From Warburgia ugandensis (lineage: Eukaryota; Streptophyta; Magnoliopsida; Canellales; Canellaceae), in NCBI GenBank assembly GCA_035236585.1, contig CP141134.1, positions 19,026,414-19,090,413 on the forward strand: a DNA stretch of 64,000 nucleotides. Direction: 5' to 3'. Both the position numbers and the translations under genes were made by a program. Each line of letters begins with the position of its first letter. Position 1 is the stretch's first letter. The notes under the pieces were generated by a model. That model saw only the letters and a list, made by a program, of their open reading frames with translations, was not told the DNA's origin and ran no database searches. Below are positions 36,501 through 44,680 of this stretch, piece by piece.

Positions 36501-39500
36501 TGGACTTCATACTAGGTCTACCCAATACACTTTGCATGTAGGCTTGATTCTACGTATGTAGTAGTGAACAGATTCTCAAAGATGGCTTCTACCTTGTAGC
36601 AAGACACCAGATGCAGTCCACATTGCTACAATTTACTTGAAAGAGTTAAGTGCATCTTCATGGTCTTCCAAAAAACAATAATCTCTGATTGCCACACAAA
36701 ACTTATGAGTTAGTTTTGGAAAAACTTATGGAAAATGCTGAACACCAAACTAAAGTATTACGGCTCACTTCATACCCAAAGTCATGGTCAAACTGAAGTA
36801 GTAAACCAAAGTTTGGGTAATTTGCTACAACGCTTGGTGGCCGATCACATTACAAGCTGGGATCAGATCTTACCTATGGCCGAATTTGAATACAGAAGTT
36901 CAATCAATCATTCTACAGGAAAAGGCCCATTTAAGATTGTTCTTAGAGGACAACCAAAAATGACAATTGATTTGGTACCATAACCTTTTGACGGTAAACC
37001 AAGTATTTGATGTAAGTATATGCTAAGATCATATCAGAATTAATTTAAATAAAAAACATAAATTAAACAGCCACTAGCATTTTTAGCATGCAGAAAACAG
37101 TCTTAATAAGCATGAATGGCCTACAACGAATTATAAGATCTACATATGGTCCCAAATCTCTACCAATTAAGGTAAGATCAAAATTTTAATCTGAATCACC
37201 CCTCTAATTGATTAACAATCTTGATTAAGCTTTGGACCTAGGGTTTCGGGTATTTAATGCAAAATAACAATTATAGACTATTACTAATGCAGATCATGTA
37301 ACCACACACAGCACAGAAATCCTCCGTTAAAAGATAAAGTAGAAAAATTCTGACTTACAAAACAAGATGAAACAATATTAATTCGGCCTCATACCAAACA
37401 TGGCTTTACTCCAATGATAAGGAAGCTAAAACGAGGAATCCACCAAGTCTAACGAAATCTTCATTCATTATTCACCCAAACTCCTTACACAAGAGAAAAG
37501 GATCTTAAGTAGGGACATCCAACCCTAATCTAGGGAAAAGACAAAATTGCCCCTACTTAAATCACAATACATTAAGAAACCTAACACCCTCAGTGCTAAA
37601 TATACAAAGTAAAACTAAACTATAACATAACATTAAAAAAAAAAAACGTAGCATGATGGTCCCGATCAGTATTAAAGCAGAAAGCTTTGCTACACACATG
37701 AGAAATACATGATGAAGTTAGGAGAAAATAGCCTTGAGCAATGAATCATATAGACTAGCTGACTTACATCGCAGGTATGCTAAGTCTCAAGAACAAGAAT
37801 GGTTCCCAAAGCATACGCTCAAGAAACTACACTCTAAGCATGTTGGTCCATACAAAATTTTGAAGAATATTATTTCAAATGCATATGTTTTGAGCTTCCA
37901 AATGACATATGGATATCAGCCCCATTTTTAATTTGAAGGACTTAACACCCGTTGATGGCCCTGATATTGCAGCAAATGACAAACGGATTGCTCACACTCG
38001 TCCCTAAGCACAAGGAAAACAAAGAAAATGTGCTTGATGATCAAATTGTATCTACCAGAAATGATGGTTGTTATAAATATCTTGTCAAATGGAGAGGAAG
38101 ACCATTATTATCTGATTGTATATGGATCACTACCAAAGAGTTCCAGCATTATTAACCCAGACCTTTATGATCGTTGCCATTCCTTTAACTCAACAGGGTT
38201 GAGTCTTTTTAAGTGGGGAAGAGAAGATAGGGATCAAATTTAAACATACAGCAGAATACATGGGATGGGACAGAATAATCAGGCCCATGCATTGATTTGA
38301 AACAATGACAACGATGAAGGCTCCACATAGACCCCTCAATAGGTTACTGATCAAAGACTGATGGGCCAAATTTGGGCTTAAGGCAACATAACTAAAAGCT
38401 CATGAGAGCATGCTTACTTTAGCAAGCCCACTCCAGAAGATAGTTGACCAGATCACATATATTTCCGCCAAGATTTATGTGATCTATTGATAAGTTGATT
38501 AGCTTTAGTTTCTATGAGTGCTTATGTATAGGTGCATCATGAGAGTTTTGACCAGCTTTGATTGATTTTCATTTCCATATATGCATATGCACAACAGATT
38601 ACCAAAGTTGACCAAATTTGATCAGCACCACAGCTGCTTATGCATATAAGGAAAGTAGCACCAGTAGATTGAAAGAGTATCAATTGTAGGGCTTATAAAT
38701 TTGTTGTAGAAATCTTGGACATCAATGAAAAGTTCGAGATCTACAATCAGTGCTTCCAAAGACAACTTTTCTATTCCTTTGGTTTCCAAAAGTGCTATTT
38801 TACTTTGCATTTCTACAATACTTTAACCACTTGGGTTGAGTTTTTGTATCGAAGTTACTAGCAAATCATCATCATCAAGGCCTTATCCCAATTACGGGTC
38901 AGTTATATGAATCTTATTCCTCTATTCCCCTCTATCAAGTGTCATGGCTTCATTTAGTCCAAAAGTTGTTAAATCTTTTCTGACAACTTCTATCCATGTC
39001 CTTTTCGGCCTTCTGCTTGCCCTTTCCAAGCCTTTGACTTGGACCAACTAACCCCTTCTAACTAGTTCCATTTTCGATCTCCATTGGACATGTCCATACC
39101 ATCTAAGTCCACCCTCTCTCATCTTGTTACCTATTGGTGCTAGTAAGTTTTCTCTAATATTTTTACTTATGATTCTATCCTTATTGTCTTGCCACTCATA
39201 CATCTCAAAATCTTCATTTCACTACGCTCATCTTATTTACATGTTGTTCCTTAATTGGGAAACACTCTAATCCATCGAGCATGGTCAACCTTACAACCAT
39301 CCTACAGAATTTTCCTTTTAGTTTGAGGGGCACCCGCCAATCAGACAAAACTACAGAGGCACATCTCCACTTATTCCAACTCTCTTGAATTCTCTGGGTG
39401 ACATCCCTCTCAATCTCTCTGCTCTCATGAATTAGCGATCCAAAGTATCGAAAGTGGTCTTTTTGGGGAACTTCTTGGTTATCAATCTTTACTGGTGTTT

Positions 39501-42500
39501 CATTCCCACTCCTCTCCTTTGTAAAATTGCATTGATATATTCTGTTTTAGTTTGGCAAATTTTAAATCCTTTAGACTCGATAACATCTCTTCACAACTCC
39601 GGCTTTGTGTTTACACTCTCCCTTGTCTTATCAATAAAAACTATGTCATACATAAATAGCACGCACCATGGAATCTTATCACGCAAATGTTTTGTTAACT
39701 CATCCATAACTAATGTGAAAAGATACAGGCTTAATGCTAAGACTGATCCTTAATACAATCCTACAATGATAAAGGAATCATCGATCTATCCTCTAGTGGT
39801 CTTAACATTTGTTACACACGTTTCATATAGTAGCTTCTTCCCAATCAGTCTTTCCCGAAGTTTCATCATATGGCTCATAAGTTTGATCCCACGATAATTA
39901 GTGCAACTTTGTATATTGCCTTTATTTTTATAAATTGGTACGATAAGCTTTTCCTCCATTCATCTAACATGTTCCAAACTACTTCTACATCTCTTATATG
40001 CTTCAAAACCTCTATTAGTATACTATTTACCCAGAGGCCTTTCTTGATTTCATCTTTTTCAAGGCCTCTTTCACTTTAAGTATCCCAATCCTACGGTCAT
40101 ATCTATATAGTCCAACATTATTTGGGTTTACAATTCTTTCAATCTTTATATTCTCAAGGCAATTGTCATTTGGCAATTTTTAAAAGAAACGTTCTCACCT
40201 TTGATTGATCTTGTCATCTTTGGATAATACCCTTTCGTCATCACTTTTAATGCATTTAATGTGGTCTAAGTCCTTACTTTTCTATTCTCTTATTTTTGCA
40301 AGTTCAAACACATCTTTTTCACCCTCTCTAATCTCCTGCCATGATTTAAAGCGCACCCATTTCTCTTTAATAACTTTTTGCATTTTTATACTCCACCACC
40401 AAGTTTCCTTTGTTGATTATCTTTTGCCTTTAGATACTCCCAGAACATCTTTTATCACTTTCTTAATGGACTCAGCCATATCAATCCACACAGTTTTTAC
40501 TTTCGTTTCATTATTCTACTTTCCTTCTACCATTAACTTGTTAGTGAATGATGTTATCTTCTTTTCTTTTTTTAAGTTCCACCACTTAGTTTTTGGACAC
40601 CTATTGAGTTCATTTCCTTTCTTCCATCTCTTATTGTAAATATTTGTAACCATTAACCTATATTGTGTATTTAAACTCTCTCCCATTATCACCTTACAAT
40701 CCTTACACATTGAACTTTCAATATTAGTAAGTAGAAAAAGGTCTATTTAGCTTTTCTATGATCTACTTTTAAAGATTAGTAAGTATCCATCCCTCTTCTT
40801 AAAGCATGTGTTTACTAGAGCTAGGTTATATGTCAAAGCAAAATGGAGGATAGCTTCTCACATCTCATTTCTTTCTCCAACACCATACCCTTCATGTACC
40901 CTATCACATCCATCATTTTCTTTTCCAACACAACCATCTAAGTCTACTCCTATAAACATCCCCTCTGTATTAGGAATTTATTGCATTACTCCCTCTATAT
41001 CTTCCCAGATTTTTCTCTTAATTCTACCTTCTAACTTTACCTGTAGGGCGTATGGACTTATAACATTTATGATCTTCTCTCAAAGAACAAGTTTATTAGT
41101 AGAATTCTATCAATGGTTCTTCTAACATCTACAACTTTATCTTTTAATTCTTTATCCACCATTATCCATATGCTATTCCTGTTATTGTCCTCTCCTATAT
41201 ACCAAAGCTTATACCCATCAATTTCTCTAGCTTTGCCCACTTTCACTTTATTTCTTGTACACAACTTATGTTGACTCTCTTACTATCAAATATGTTTTCT
41301 TTTTCTTCTCTTACATCAAAATAGAGGAGAACTTAATGACCCTTAAAGAGACCACCTTATTCAACCAATAGTATAAAATTATAAAAATGATAATTAGAAG
41401 TTGAAGAAAATAAATAGAATTAGAAAGAGACAAATTCTAGGGATTTTTGTTAGATGAGGTATTAAAATTGAATTAGAATTTTAAAGAATTGAGCTAGAAA
41501 CGCCATGTAGCTGGAAAAGATAGGATGGATAAGGCGCATTCTAGGAGGGACCATTCATCCAACTAACAACATAGAATAAAATAAAATAATTCAAAATTTT
41601 TAAAAGCCTAGGGTTCAAGTGCTCAAAGAAAAATCCCATTGGCTTAATTTGCAATAGATTCAACTTAAACTTCAACATTTTGTTTTCTTCTTATTTGTTT
41701 TATAATGTTTGAGCATGTTAATGAATGGATGAGATGCACCCTTATAGAGGTGCATTGTTTGAGTCATCAATAACCATGGGTACTTTACCTTGCAATAGAC
41801 CACACCGAAGATGACCTAAAATAAAGTTTCTTAGGCAAGGACACTGATAACACTAAAATAGTCAAAACAACTATAGAATCAACTTATAGATGCAAATCTA
41901 AATCAATAACAATTTAGGTGACAAGAATATTTTTGCTTATGCTCTAGCTAGTATTCTTCCATAAATTTCTAACTTCCCATGTTTTCTTATCTTCATGCCA
42001 AAAAAATTTCTCTTTCTTCTGGTTACAATAAATTATCTAGGATTCAGTAAAATCTTAATCCAAAACCAAAGAACTAACTTTCAAGGAGTGGAATTAAACC
42101 CCCAAAAGTTGTGACAAACTCATGCATATGTAACAAGCGGTAGGGATATCTTGACAATAATTGCACAATAAAAAGTCGATTTCATCTTTTGAATGAGCAA
42201 GACACCAAAGCATCAATAAGATGAACTATAGCTTACTAGTAGGCACTTGACTGATGAAGATTATTACATAATTCAAGATATTGAGAAAATAGTAGACCTT
42301 TAAGAAGATTAAGAAAGGATGATACTATGCATTCAAGAAATATGAACTCCTTGTCCAAAGTAACTAGGCATGAATTCAAGGTTGTTATTCAAAGTCTAAA
42401 GGGTCTCATGGTAACAAGAAAATCAACTACTATTTCTACACTCTTTAAAAGTTAGCAAAATGCTTTTCCCGTATAAAATGATGGGGTTTCTTTTCAAGAC

Positions 42501-43639
42501 CTGATACGAGTAAGTGTTGCATGAGTGCAGCTGGCATGTCAATTGGGATGAGTCAAACGACTTTAAAAGACACCAAAATACCCCAGCACAAGGACAGAGA
42601 AATATATTCTCTTACCATTTGCCTTTCTTTCAAGCCTAAAATCAATATCTAAGGAAAGGTGGAGAACAAAATCACTTAGGTTCCCTTTAAGTTCATAAGC
42701 AAAATTACTCATATAATATAGGTAAATGGCAAAACCTGAATTGTTCATCATAGGCATTTGATGAAGAGATTGCCTTCTGGAAAATCTGCAATCACATTTA
42801 TCAAAACCACAAAGCATTAATCAACACCTAAAGACTAATTGAAAGGGGTAAAAGGGATCCTATTAGCATCTTCAGACAGTGCCTAACTTGAATAAAGAGC
42901 AAAAAACTAGAACTACATTCAGCTAAAATACCCTCAATGATATGCGTCAAAAGAAATTAAAATTAAACACAAGGGCATTACCGTGGGGTTACTTGTGACA
43001 CCTCTAACACCACTAGCGATCAAAGGCAACAAATCTGTAACTGGACGACAGAGATTGTCATACCAAGGACTCTGACCTTGTTGTTCATACAGATGGTGAA
43101 GAGTTGTTTTCTTTGCACCGGCGACATTTCCATCCATTTGAGAACATCTAACACTGCAACAGACCAGAAAAATCATGAATTTTAATGCTGCAAATTTTCC
43201 ATCACATGCAGACAAAAGCTGTAAGATTGTCACTTCCGCTTCATCAACAAAGTCAAATGACGATAAGCATGCTGCAGATCAACGATCAAAACATAATGAC
43301 ATGACTGTCGAGCAACAATCATTGAGAAAAGGAAAATCAAAAGAATTCAAACTTAAATAGAAGTTGACTGAAACGAGATCGATCAAAATTCCGTATGTTC
43401 AAACATGCAAGTGGATCGATAATCAAGAAGATAGAGAAAAAAAAAAATGGAAGGAAATGAAGTTACGTCAACGATCTTATTGCAATATCGTTAGTGGACA
43501 TGGATAGCTTAGAAGTTGAAATTCCTCTTTGTGTATAGGATCTGATGGGGAAATCAATAAATCCCTTTGTTTCTGAAAATCTCATCTTACGAGAAGAAGC
43601 AGAAAAGCTATGGTTTGGGAGTTTGGAAATGGAAGCCAT
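20263..43639 (-). CDS. Transaldolase, probable plastid form (7 exons, 437 aa)
   Basis: Transaldolase moves a dihydroxyacetone unit between sugar phosphates in the non-oxidative pentose phosphate pathway. The coding sequence joins 43467-43639, 42982-43153, 42736-42785, 23241-23541, 22490-22678, 22218-22400 and 20263-20508 (173+172+50+301+189+183+246 nt). Every junction is GT-AG and keeps frame, giving 437 residues plus stop, close to the size I expect for plant transaldolases. The first ~60 residues are Ser/Arg-rich and resemble a chloroplast transit peptide. The signature GVTSNPTIF lies at residues 109-117, a VSVEVSPRL block at 174-182, and the Schiff-base lysine is expected at K208 in VYIKIPAT. 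The C-terminus ends in a [12 protein letters not shown] tail. I chose ATG 43639 because MASISKLP looks like a family start and its context is good (GCGATGG); an in-frame ATG at 43717 would add 26 residues. No frameshift or internal stop was seen, so the gene looks functional despite a 19.2-kb intron 3. The identification is firm; plastid targeting is inferred. Confidence 0.95.
20509..22217 (-). other. Transaldolase intron 6 (1709 bp)
   Basis: It holds short repeat debris with TACTGGCAGG/GACCGGTATA words (21200-21290), an (AC)n run at 21880-21897, and a tRNA-like segment at 22071-22125. No coding signal was found. Confidence 0.7.
22071..22125 (+). repeat. tRNA-like segment, possible SINE head
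   Basis: An A-box-like TGGTTAAGTGCC (22075-22086) and a B-box-like GGGTTCAAATCC (22110-22121) lie at tRNA spacing. An acceptor stem does not close well, so a functional tRNA is unlikely. A tRNA-derived SINE fragment or tRNA pseudogene is the better reading. Confidence 0.4.
22218..22400 (-). CDS. Transaldolase exon 6
   Basis: This 61-codon, phase-0 exon runs from [17 protein letters not shown] through [20 protein letters not shown] to [11 protein letters not shown]. The RLLWAST motif belongs to the conserved C-terminal part of the barrel. The acceptor is TTGTAG|GCT and the donor ACA|GTGAGT. Intron 6 (1709 bp) follows. Confidence 0.96.
22490..22678 (-). CDS. Transaldolase exon 5
   Basis: This 63-codon, phase-0 exon reads [20 protein letters not shown] and continues to [13 protein letters not shown], the barrel segment with [13 protein letters not shown]. 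The acceptor is TATAG|CTC and the donor AAG|GTAAAA. The following intron is only 89 bp. Confidence 0.96.
23241..23541 (-). CDS. Transaldolase exon 4 (catalytic lysine)
   Basis: The exon begins with G after TTTACAG and completes the Arg codon opened in exon 3, which proves linkage across the giant intron. It encodes residues 132-232, including [22 protein letters not shown] and [11 protein letters not shown] with the expected Schiff-base lysine K208. It ends at NVT|GTAAGT in phase 0. Confidence 0.96.
23838..24453 (-). repeat. Dispersed ~620-bp repeat, copy 1
   Basis: It is homologous along its length to 37017-37646. Shared landmarks include ATGCTAAGATCATAT at the start, CTTGATTAAGCTTTGGA, GGAATCCACCAAGTC and GGACATCCAACCCTAATC. 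Read on the minus strand it begins TGTTATAG and ends CTTAGCA, which suggests a solo LTR, but no target duplication was found. It ends in an AT microsatellite. Confidence 0.8.
24421..24602 (+). repeat. Tandem duplication around (AT)n
   Basis: Two adjacent units (24421-24502 and 24503-24602) each contain TAAATATTCCAATTAAACT, an AT run of about 30 or 50 bp, and AAAACACAAAATGTAAAG. The near-identity of the flanks indicates a recent event; the copies differ mainly in AT-run length. Confidence 0.9.
24610..26407. other. Intron 3 sequence, no element recognised
   Basis: No coding or transposon hallmark. Diverged repeats of CCACTAATTCAAGT with GGGCC/GAGCC words occur at 25990-26210, and a GA-rich run lies near 26290-26323. 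Confidence 0.5.
26428..28730 (-). mobile_element. RTE LINE A, 3' half
   Basis: This is the minus-strand RTE LINE from the end of the endonuclease ([16 protein letters not shown] near 28710) through reverse transcriptase to a (CAT)n tail (plus strand) at 26428-26442. The reverse transcriptase keeps [14 protein letters not shown] (about 27600), [14 protein letters not shown] (about 27500) and the catalytic FADD box (near 27215), but a 4-bp loss after it and other frameshifts break the frame. The C-terminal part ([24 protein letters not shown]) is at 26651-27103. The other half is 32086-33264; the two halves are separated by LINE B. Confidence 0.92.
28804..28894 (+). repeat. Leader hairpin of LINE B
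   Basis: AAGTTGAAGATGATTTT (28804-28820) is perfectly complementary to AAAATCATCTTCAACTT (28878-28894). A second inner stem (ACAAATG / CATTTGT) lies in the loop. Confidence 0.9.
28968..29174 (+). repeat. Three 69-bp coding repeats in LINE B N-terminus
   Basis: Units at 28968-29036, 29037-29105 and 29106-29174 each encode 23 residues of pattern SDxLHxIPxxVKNxQGLL. The same three units occur in LINE A (about 32895-32690, minus strand). They precede the endonuclease. Confidence 0.9.
30633..31700 (+). pseudogene. Reverse transcriptase domain of LINE B
   Basis: This is the longest open frame in the window (355 codons), non-LTR RTE-clade reverse transcriptase. Visible blocks are [73 protein letters not shown] (DR changed to GR), [20 protein letters not shown] and [10 protein letters not shown]. 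The FADD-to-FAND change removes a catalytic Asp, so even this open stretch should be inactive. The frame is cut at its C-terminus and continues in another frame at 31697. Confidence 0.9.
32086..33264 (-). mobile_element. RTE LINE A, 5' half
   Basis: On the minus strand this half starts at about 33264 with AATGCCAGTCCCAAGCC. It has a 5' leader with two hairpin monomers, an N-terminal repeat region (from 32934) and an apurinic-type endonuclease ([35 protein letters not shown]). It ends at KKRDEH, exactly where the 28730 half resumes. A stop lies at about 32599 between the N-terminal region and the endonuclease. The two halves total 3482 bp, so LINE A was full length. Confidence 0.92.
32964..33197 (-). 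repeat. Two tandem leader hairpin monomers of LINE A
   Basis: The hairpin of LINE B is present twice here, starting at 32964 and at 33107 on the plus axis (143-bp period). Each copy has AGATGATTTT and AAAATCATCT arms and the ATGCATATTCATTTG inner stem. The spacer with GGCTGG and ACGCA words is repeated too. Confidence 0.85.
33265..33911 (+). repeat. 5' LTR of the chromovirus (main part)
   Basis: It aligns through its length with 38289-38866, for example GCTTAAGGCAACATAA, TTGACCAAATTTGATCAG and AACCACTTGGGTTGAG. The first 20 bp of this LTR lie at 26408-26427, on the far side of the nested LINEs. About 40 bp present in the 3' LTR (near 38248-38288) is missing at the LINE A insertion point. Confidence 0.85.
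33915..33926 (+). other. Primer binding site (initiator-Met tRNA type)
   Basis: TGGTATCAAAGG lies 3 bp after the 5' LTR end and differs at two positions from the common plant primer site TGGTATCAGAGC. Confidence 0.75.
33960..38160 (+). pseudogene. gag-pol remnant of the chromovirus
   Basis: Gag-like sequence at about 34000-34800 is heavily broken. The reverse transcriptase survives in pieces: [14 protein letters not shown] and [11 protein letters not shown] (34983-35171), then an intact YDD box at 35337-35345 within YDDILMYS (35241-35495). RNase H-like sequence ([15 protein letters not shown]) lies near 35820-35870. Integrase traces include ISDCHTK near 36690 and [19 protein letters not shown] at about 36770-36830, in the place of the conserved HPQTDGQTE motif. 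A chromodomain ([11 protein letters not shown], then WIT) lies at about 38070-38160. A dispersed repeat interrupts the region at 37017-37646. Stops and frameshifts occur throughout. Confidence 0.8.
37017..37646 (-). repeat. Dispersed ~620-bp repeat, copy 2
   Basis: This copy is inserted in the integrase region of the chromovirus and is homologous to 23838-24453. It ends (plus strand) with a run of 12 A at 37635-37646, where copy 1 has an AT microsatellite. No clear target duplication was found. Confidence 0.8.
38213..38224 (+). other. Polypurine tract of the chromovirus
   Basis: GTGGGGAAGAGA lies directly before the 3' LTR start at 38225, where it would prime plus-strand synthesis. The 3' LTR now starts AGATAGGG where the 5' LTR has TGATAGGG, so the terminal T is mutated. 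Confidence 0.7.
38225..38866 (+). repeat. 3' LTR of the chromovirus (main part)
   Basis: It is homologous to 33265-33911 plus 26408-26427. Its last part is displaced to 41293-41319 by LINE C. The resumed end (ATATGTTTTCTTTTTC) matches the 5' LTR end (ATCTGTTTTCTTTTTC), which confirms the interruption. Confidence 0.85.
38867..41280 (-). mobile_element. RTE LINE C, 5'-truncated, in 3' LTR
   Basis: This minus-strand LINE has a (CAT)n tail (plus strand) at 38867-38877 and extends to the start of the endonuclease (a RVNI-type motif near 41275), so the leader and N-terminus are missing. It is flanked by TTACTAGCAAAT (38855-38866) and TTACTATCAAAT (41281-41292), a 12-bp duplication with one mismatch. 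It is more decayed than LINEs A and B; only short frames survive. Confidence 0.88.
41320..42735. other. Intron 3 sequence next to exon 3, no element recognised
   Basis: AT-rich intron sequence with no coding or repeat hallmark. A short run at 41325-41355 resembles RTE sequence but is too short to call. Confidence 0.5.
42736..42785 (-). CDS. Transaldolase exon 3 (50-nt small exon)
   Basis: The exon is [16 protein letters not shown] plus two bases (AG) of an Arg codon. It completes the TSNPTIF signature. The acceptor is TTGCAG|ATTTTC. The donor is CAG|GTTTTG, a poor match to the plant consensus GTAAGT, and it opens the 19,194-bp intron. Because 50 nt is not a multiple of three, skipping this exon would shift the frame. 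Confidence 0.95.
42982..43153 (-). CDS. Transaldolase exon 2
   Basis: This exon opens after TTGCAG and reads VRCSQMDG, then the conserved start of the mature enzyme ([19 protein letters not shown]), then [17 protein letters not shown]. It ends in phase 0 at ACG|GTAATG. The next intron is 196 bp. Confidence 0.95.
43467..43639 (-). CDS. Transaldolase exon 1 (transit peptide)
   Basis: This exon encodes residues 1-57 plus two bases of codon 58. It is rich in Ser, Thr and Arg with few acidic residues, as in plastid transit peptides. The donor is GAC|GTAACT, followed by a 313-bp intron. The split Thr codon is completed by the first base of exon 2. Confidence 0.92.
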
Positions 43640-44299
43640 CGCAGAGAGACAGATAGAATATGTGTCGGGGAGGGAGGGGAGGAGGTTGGGATTTAAACGA
43701 GGGGACGTTTCTTTCATCAGGGTCGGAGAAGCCAAGTAGAGAAAAAGGGCAAAGTGGGAAGATTTGGTGCGTAGGTTCTACAGCGACGGCTTTTGGACTG
43801 GTGCGATGGTGTCTATGGAGTTGGTGAAGAATGTGGAAGGACAATAGTAACCCCTATAACGTCTTGAAATGACATTCTTTGTCTTTTGTTCGTCAAGTGT
43901 CTCGAATCGTTTACCAGGAACAGTAACCGAAGCATCGCCTAGGGTGCTCCTATAGACGCAGCCAGTTTTGCATGAAAGGGTCCCAACTTGATGATCTGAT
44001 CCGTTTATCTGATTGGTCGGCCGGTGGATGTTTACCAATTAGAAAAGTAAGAGGATTGGATGATCCTATTATTTGACGATTTATACTTTGATCATAGGAA
44101 ACAGACTCGTGATGCTAGAATTTTGTCCTCCGATCATAGCAAGCTTTCTTTTTCATCAAAATTAAGAAGCTAGAGCAATTAGATGAACGGTTAGTATAAT
44201 CCAAGTGTGGGGGTCCTTCATCCAAAAGTGAAGTAAGTGCTTCTGCATGACACCTTGGTGCTTGATTTATGTTTTACATTTACTAACTAATTCTAGAAT
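43640..44299 (-). promoter_or_regulatory. Transaldolase 5' flank and probable promoter
   Basis: This is the less AT-rich interval directly upstream of the start codon. A TTTAAA-type TATA-like motif lies at 43691-43698 on the minus strand, followed by a pyrimidine-rich stretch typical of plant leaders. The in-frame ATG at 43717 lies upstream of this motif, which favours 43639 as the start if the motif is real. The transcription start cannot be set from sequence alone. Confidence 0.4.
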
Positions 44300-44371
44300 G
44301 GGAGTCTTGGTGCAACGGTTGTTGTTGTGAGACCTTGAGGTCACAGTTTTAAAGCATGAAAACAGCTTTTT
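44300..44371 (+). repeat. Au-like tRNA-derived SINE, 5' fragment
   Basis: GGGAGTCTTGGTGCAACGG is followed by GAGGTCACAGTTTTAAAGC and GAAAACAGC, matching the head of the plant Au SINE family. The A box is at 44308-44318 and a decayed B box at 44345-44355. The remainder of the SINE body is missing. It lies just upstream of the transaldolase promoter region. Confidence 0.65.
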
Positions 44372-44398
44372 ATAAAATTACAAAATATGATTACATAG

Positions 44399-44680
44399 TA
44401 TAACAGCCCGAGGGCTTACACCCTGCAATAATATTGTCCGTGTCGAAGTGCTCATACACCCCGCACGGTTTTGTTCTTCCCCAGTTGCCCAGGAAAAAGG
44501 CCTCGTTGCAAGGGAAGTCCTTATCAGTCTTATCAAGAGCCCAGTAACTTTCTCCCTAGCGATGTGGAACTAACTCTCAGTCTCTCACCTTGCCTAGAAG
44601 CCTGTCAGCCCTCTTAGCCTGCCCTCATCGGCAAGGCTTCACACATAGTAACCCTCTTAATCCACTTTGGACCTGCATAC
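44399..44680 (+). repeat. LTR-like fragment
   Basis: TAACAGCCCGAGGGCTTACACC, read as two blocks, is followed by ATATTGTCCG, an opening common to plant LTRs. A GATGTGGAAC word typical of the same LTRs occurs near 44561. Ends are undefined and no coding part was found. Confidence 0.45.

Larger units (their letters stand above)
26408..41319 (+). mobile_element. Ty3/gypsy chromovirus, degenerate, host of nested LINEs
   Basis: The 5' LTR starts TGATAGGGATCA at 26408 and is interrupted by LINE A. It resumes at 33265 and ends CACCA at 33911. The 3' LTR starts at 38225, is interrupted by LINE C at 38867-41280, and ends CATCA at 41319. Internal order is primer site, gag remnant, reverse transcriptase, RNase H, integrase, chromodomain, polypurine tract. 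The flanks are AAAAA (left) and AAATA (right), a possible decayed 5-bp duplication. It has many stops, so it is inactive. Family placement rests on the chromodomain at the integrase end. Confidence 0.85.
23542..42735 (-). other. Transaldolase intron 3 (19,194 bp)
   Basis: Donor (42735, GTTTTG) and acceptor (23542, TTTACAG) are fixed by the split Arg codon between exons 3 and 4. The intron holds two copies of a ~620-bp repeat and a Ty3/gypsy element that itself contains three RTE LINEs. Non-repeat intron sequence remains at about 24610-26400 and 41320-42735. Confidence 0.9.

Noticed and set aside
41325..41355. A further RTE fragment right of LINE C
   Set aside because: The similarity to the RTE segment around ACTTAATAACC is short, and it lies outside the target duplication and LTR end; it may be chance.
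42934..43233. Two separate transaldolase genes or a fragment duplicate (20-23.5 kb and 42.7-43.6 kb)
   Set aside because: The two clusters hold non-overlapping exons, and the split Arg codon and phases join exactly into one 437-residue protein.
44399..44680. Cassandra-type TRIM with 5S rRNA sequence
   Set aside because: The 5S internal promoter region is not seen. Only an LTR-like opening is recognisable.
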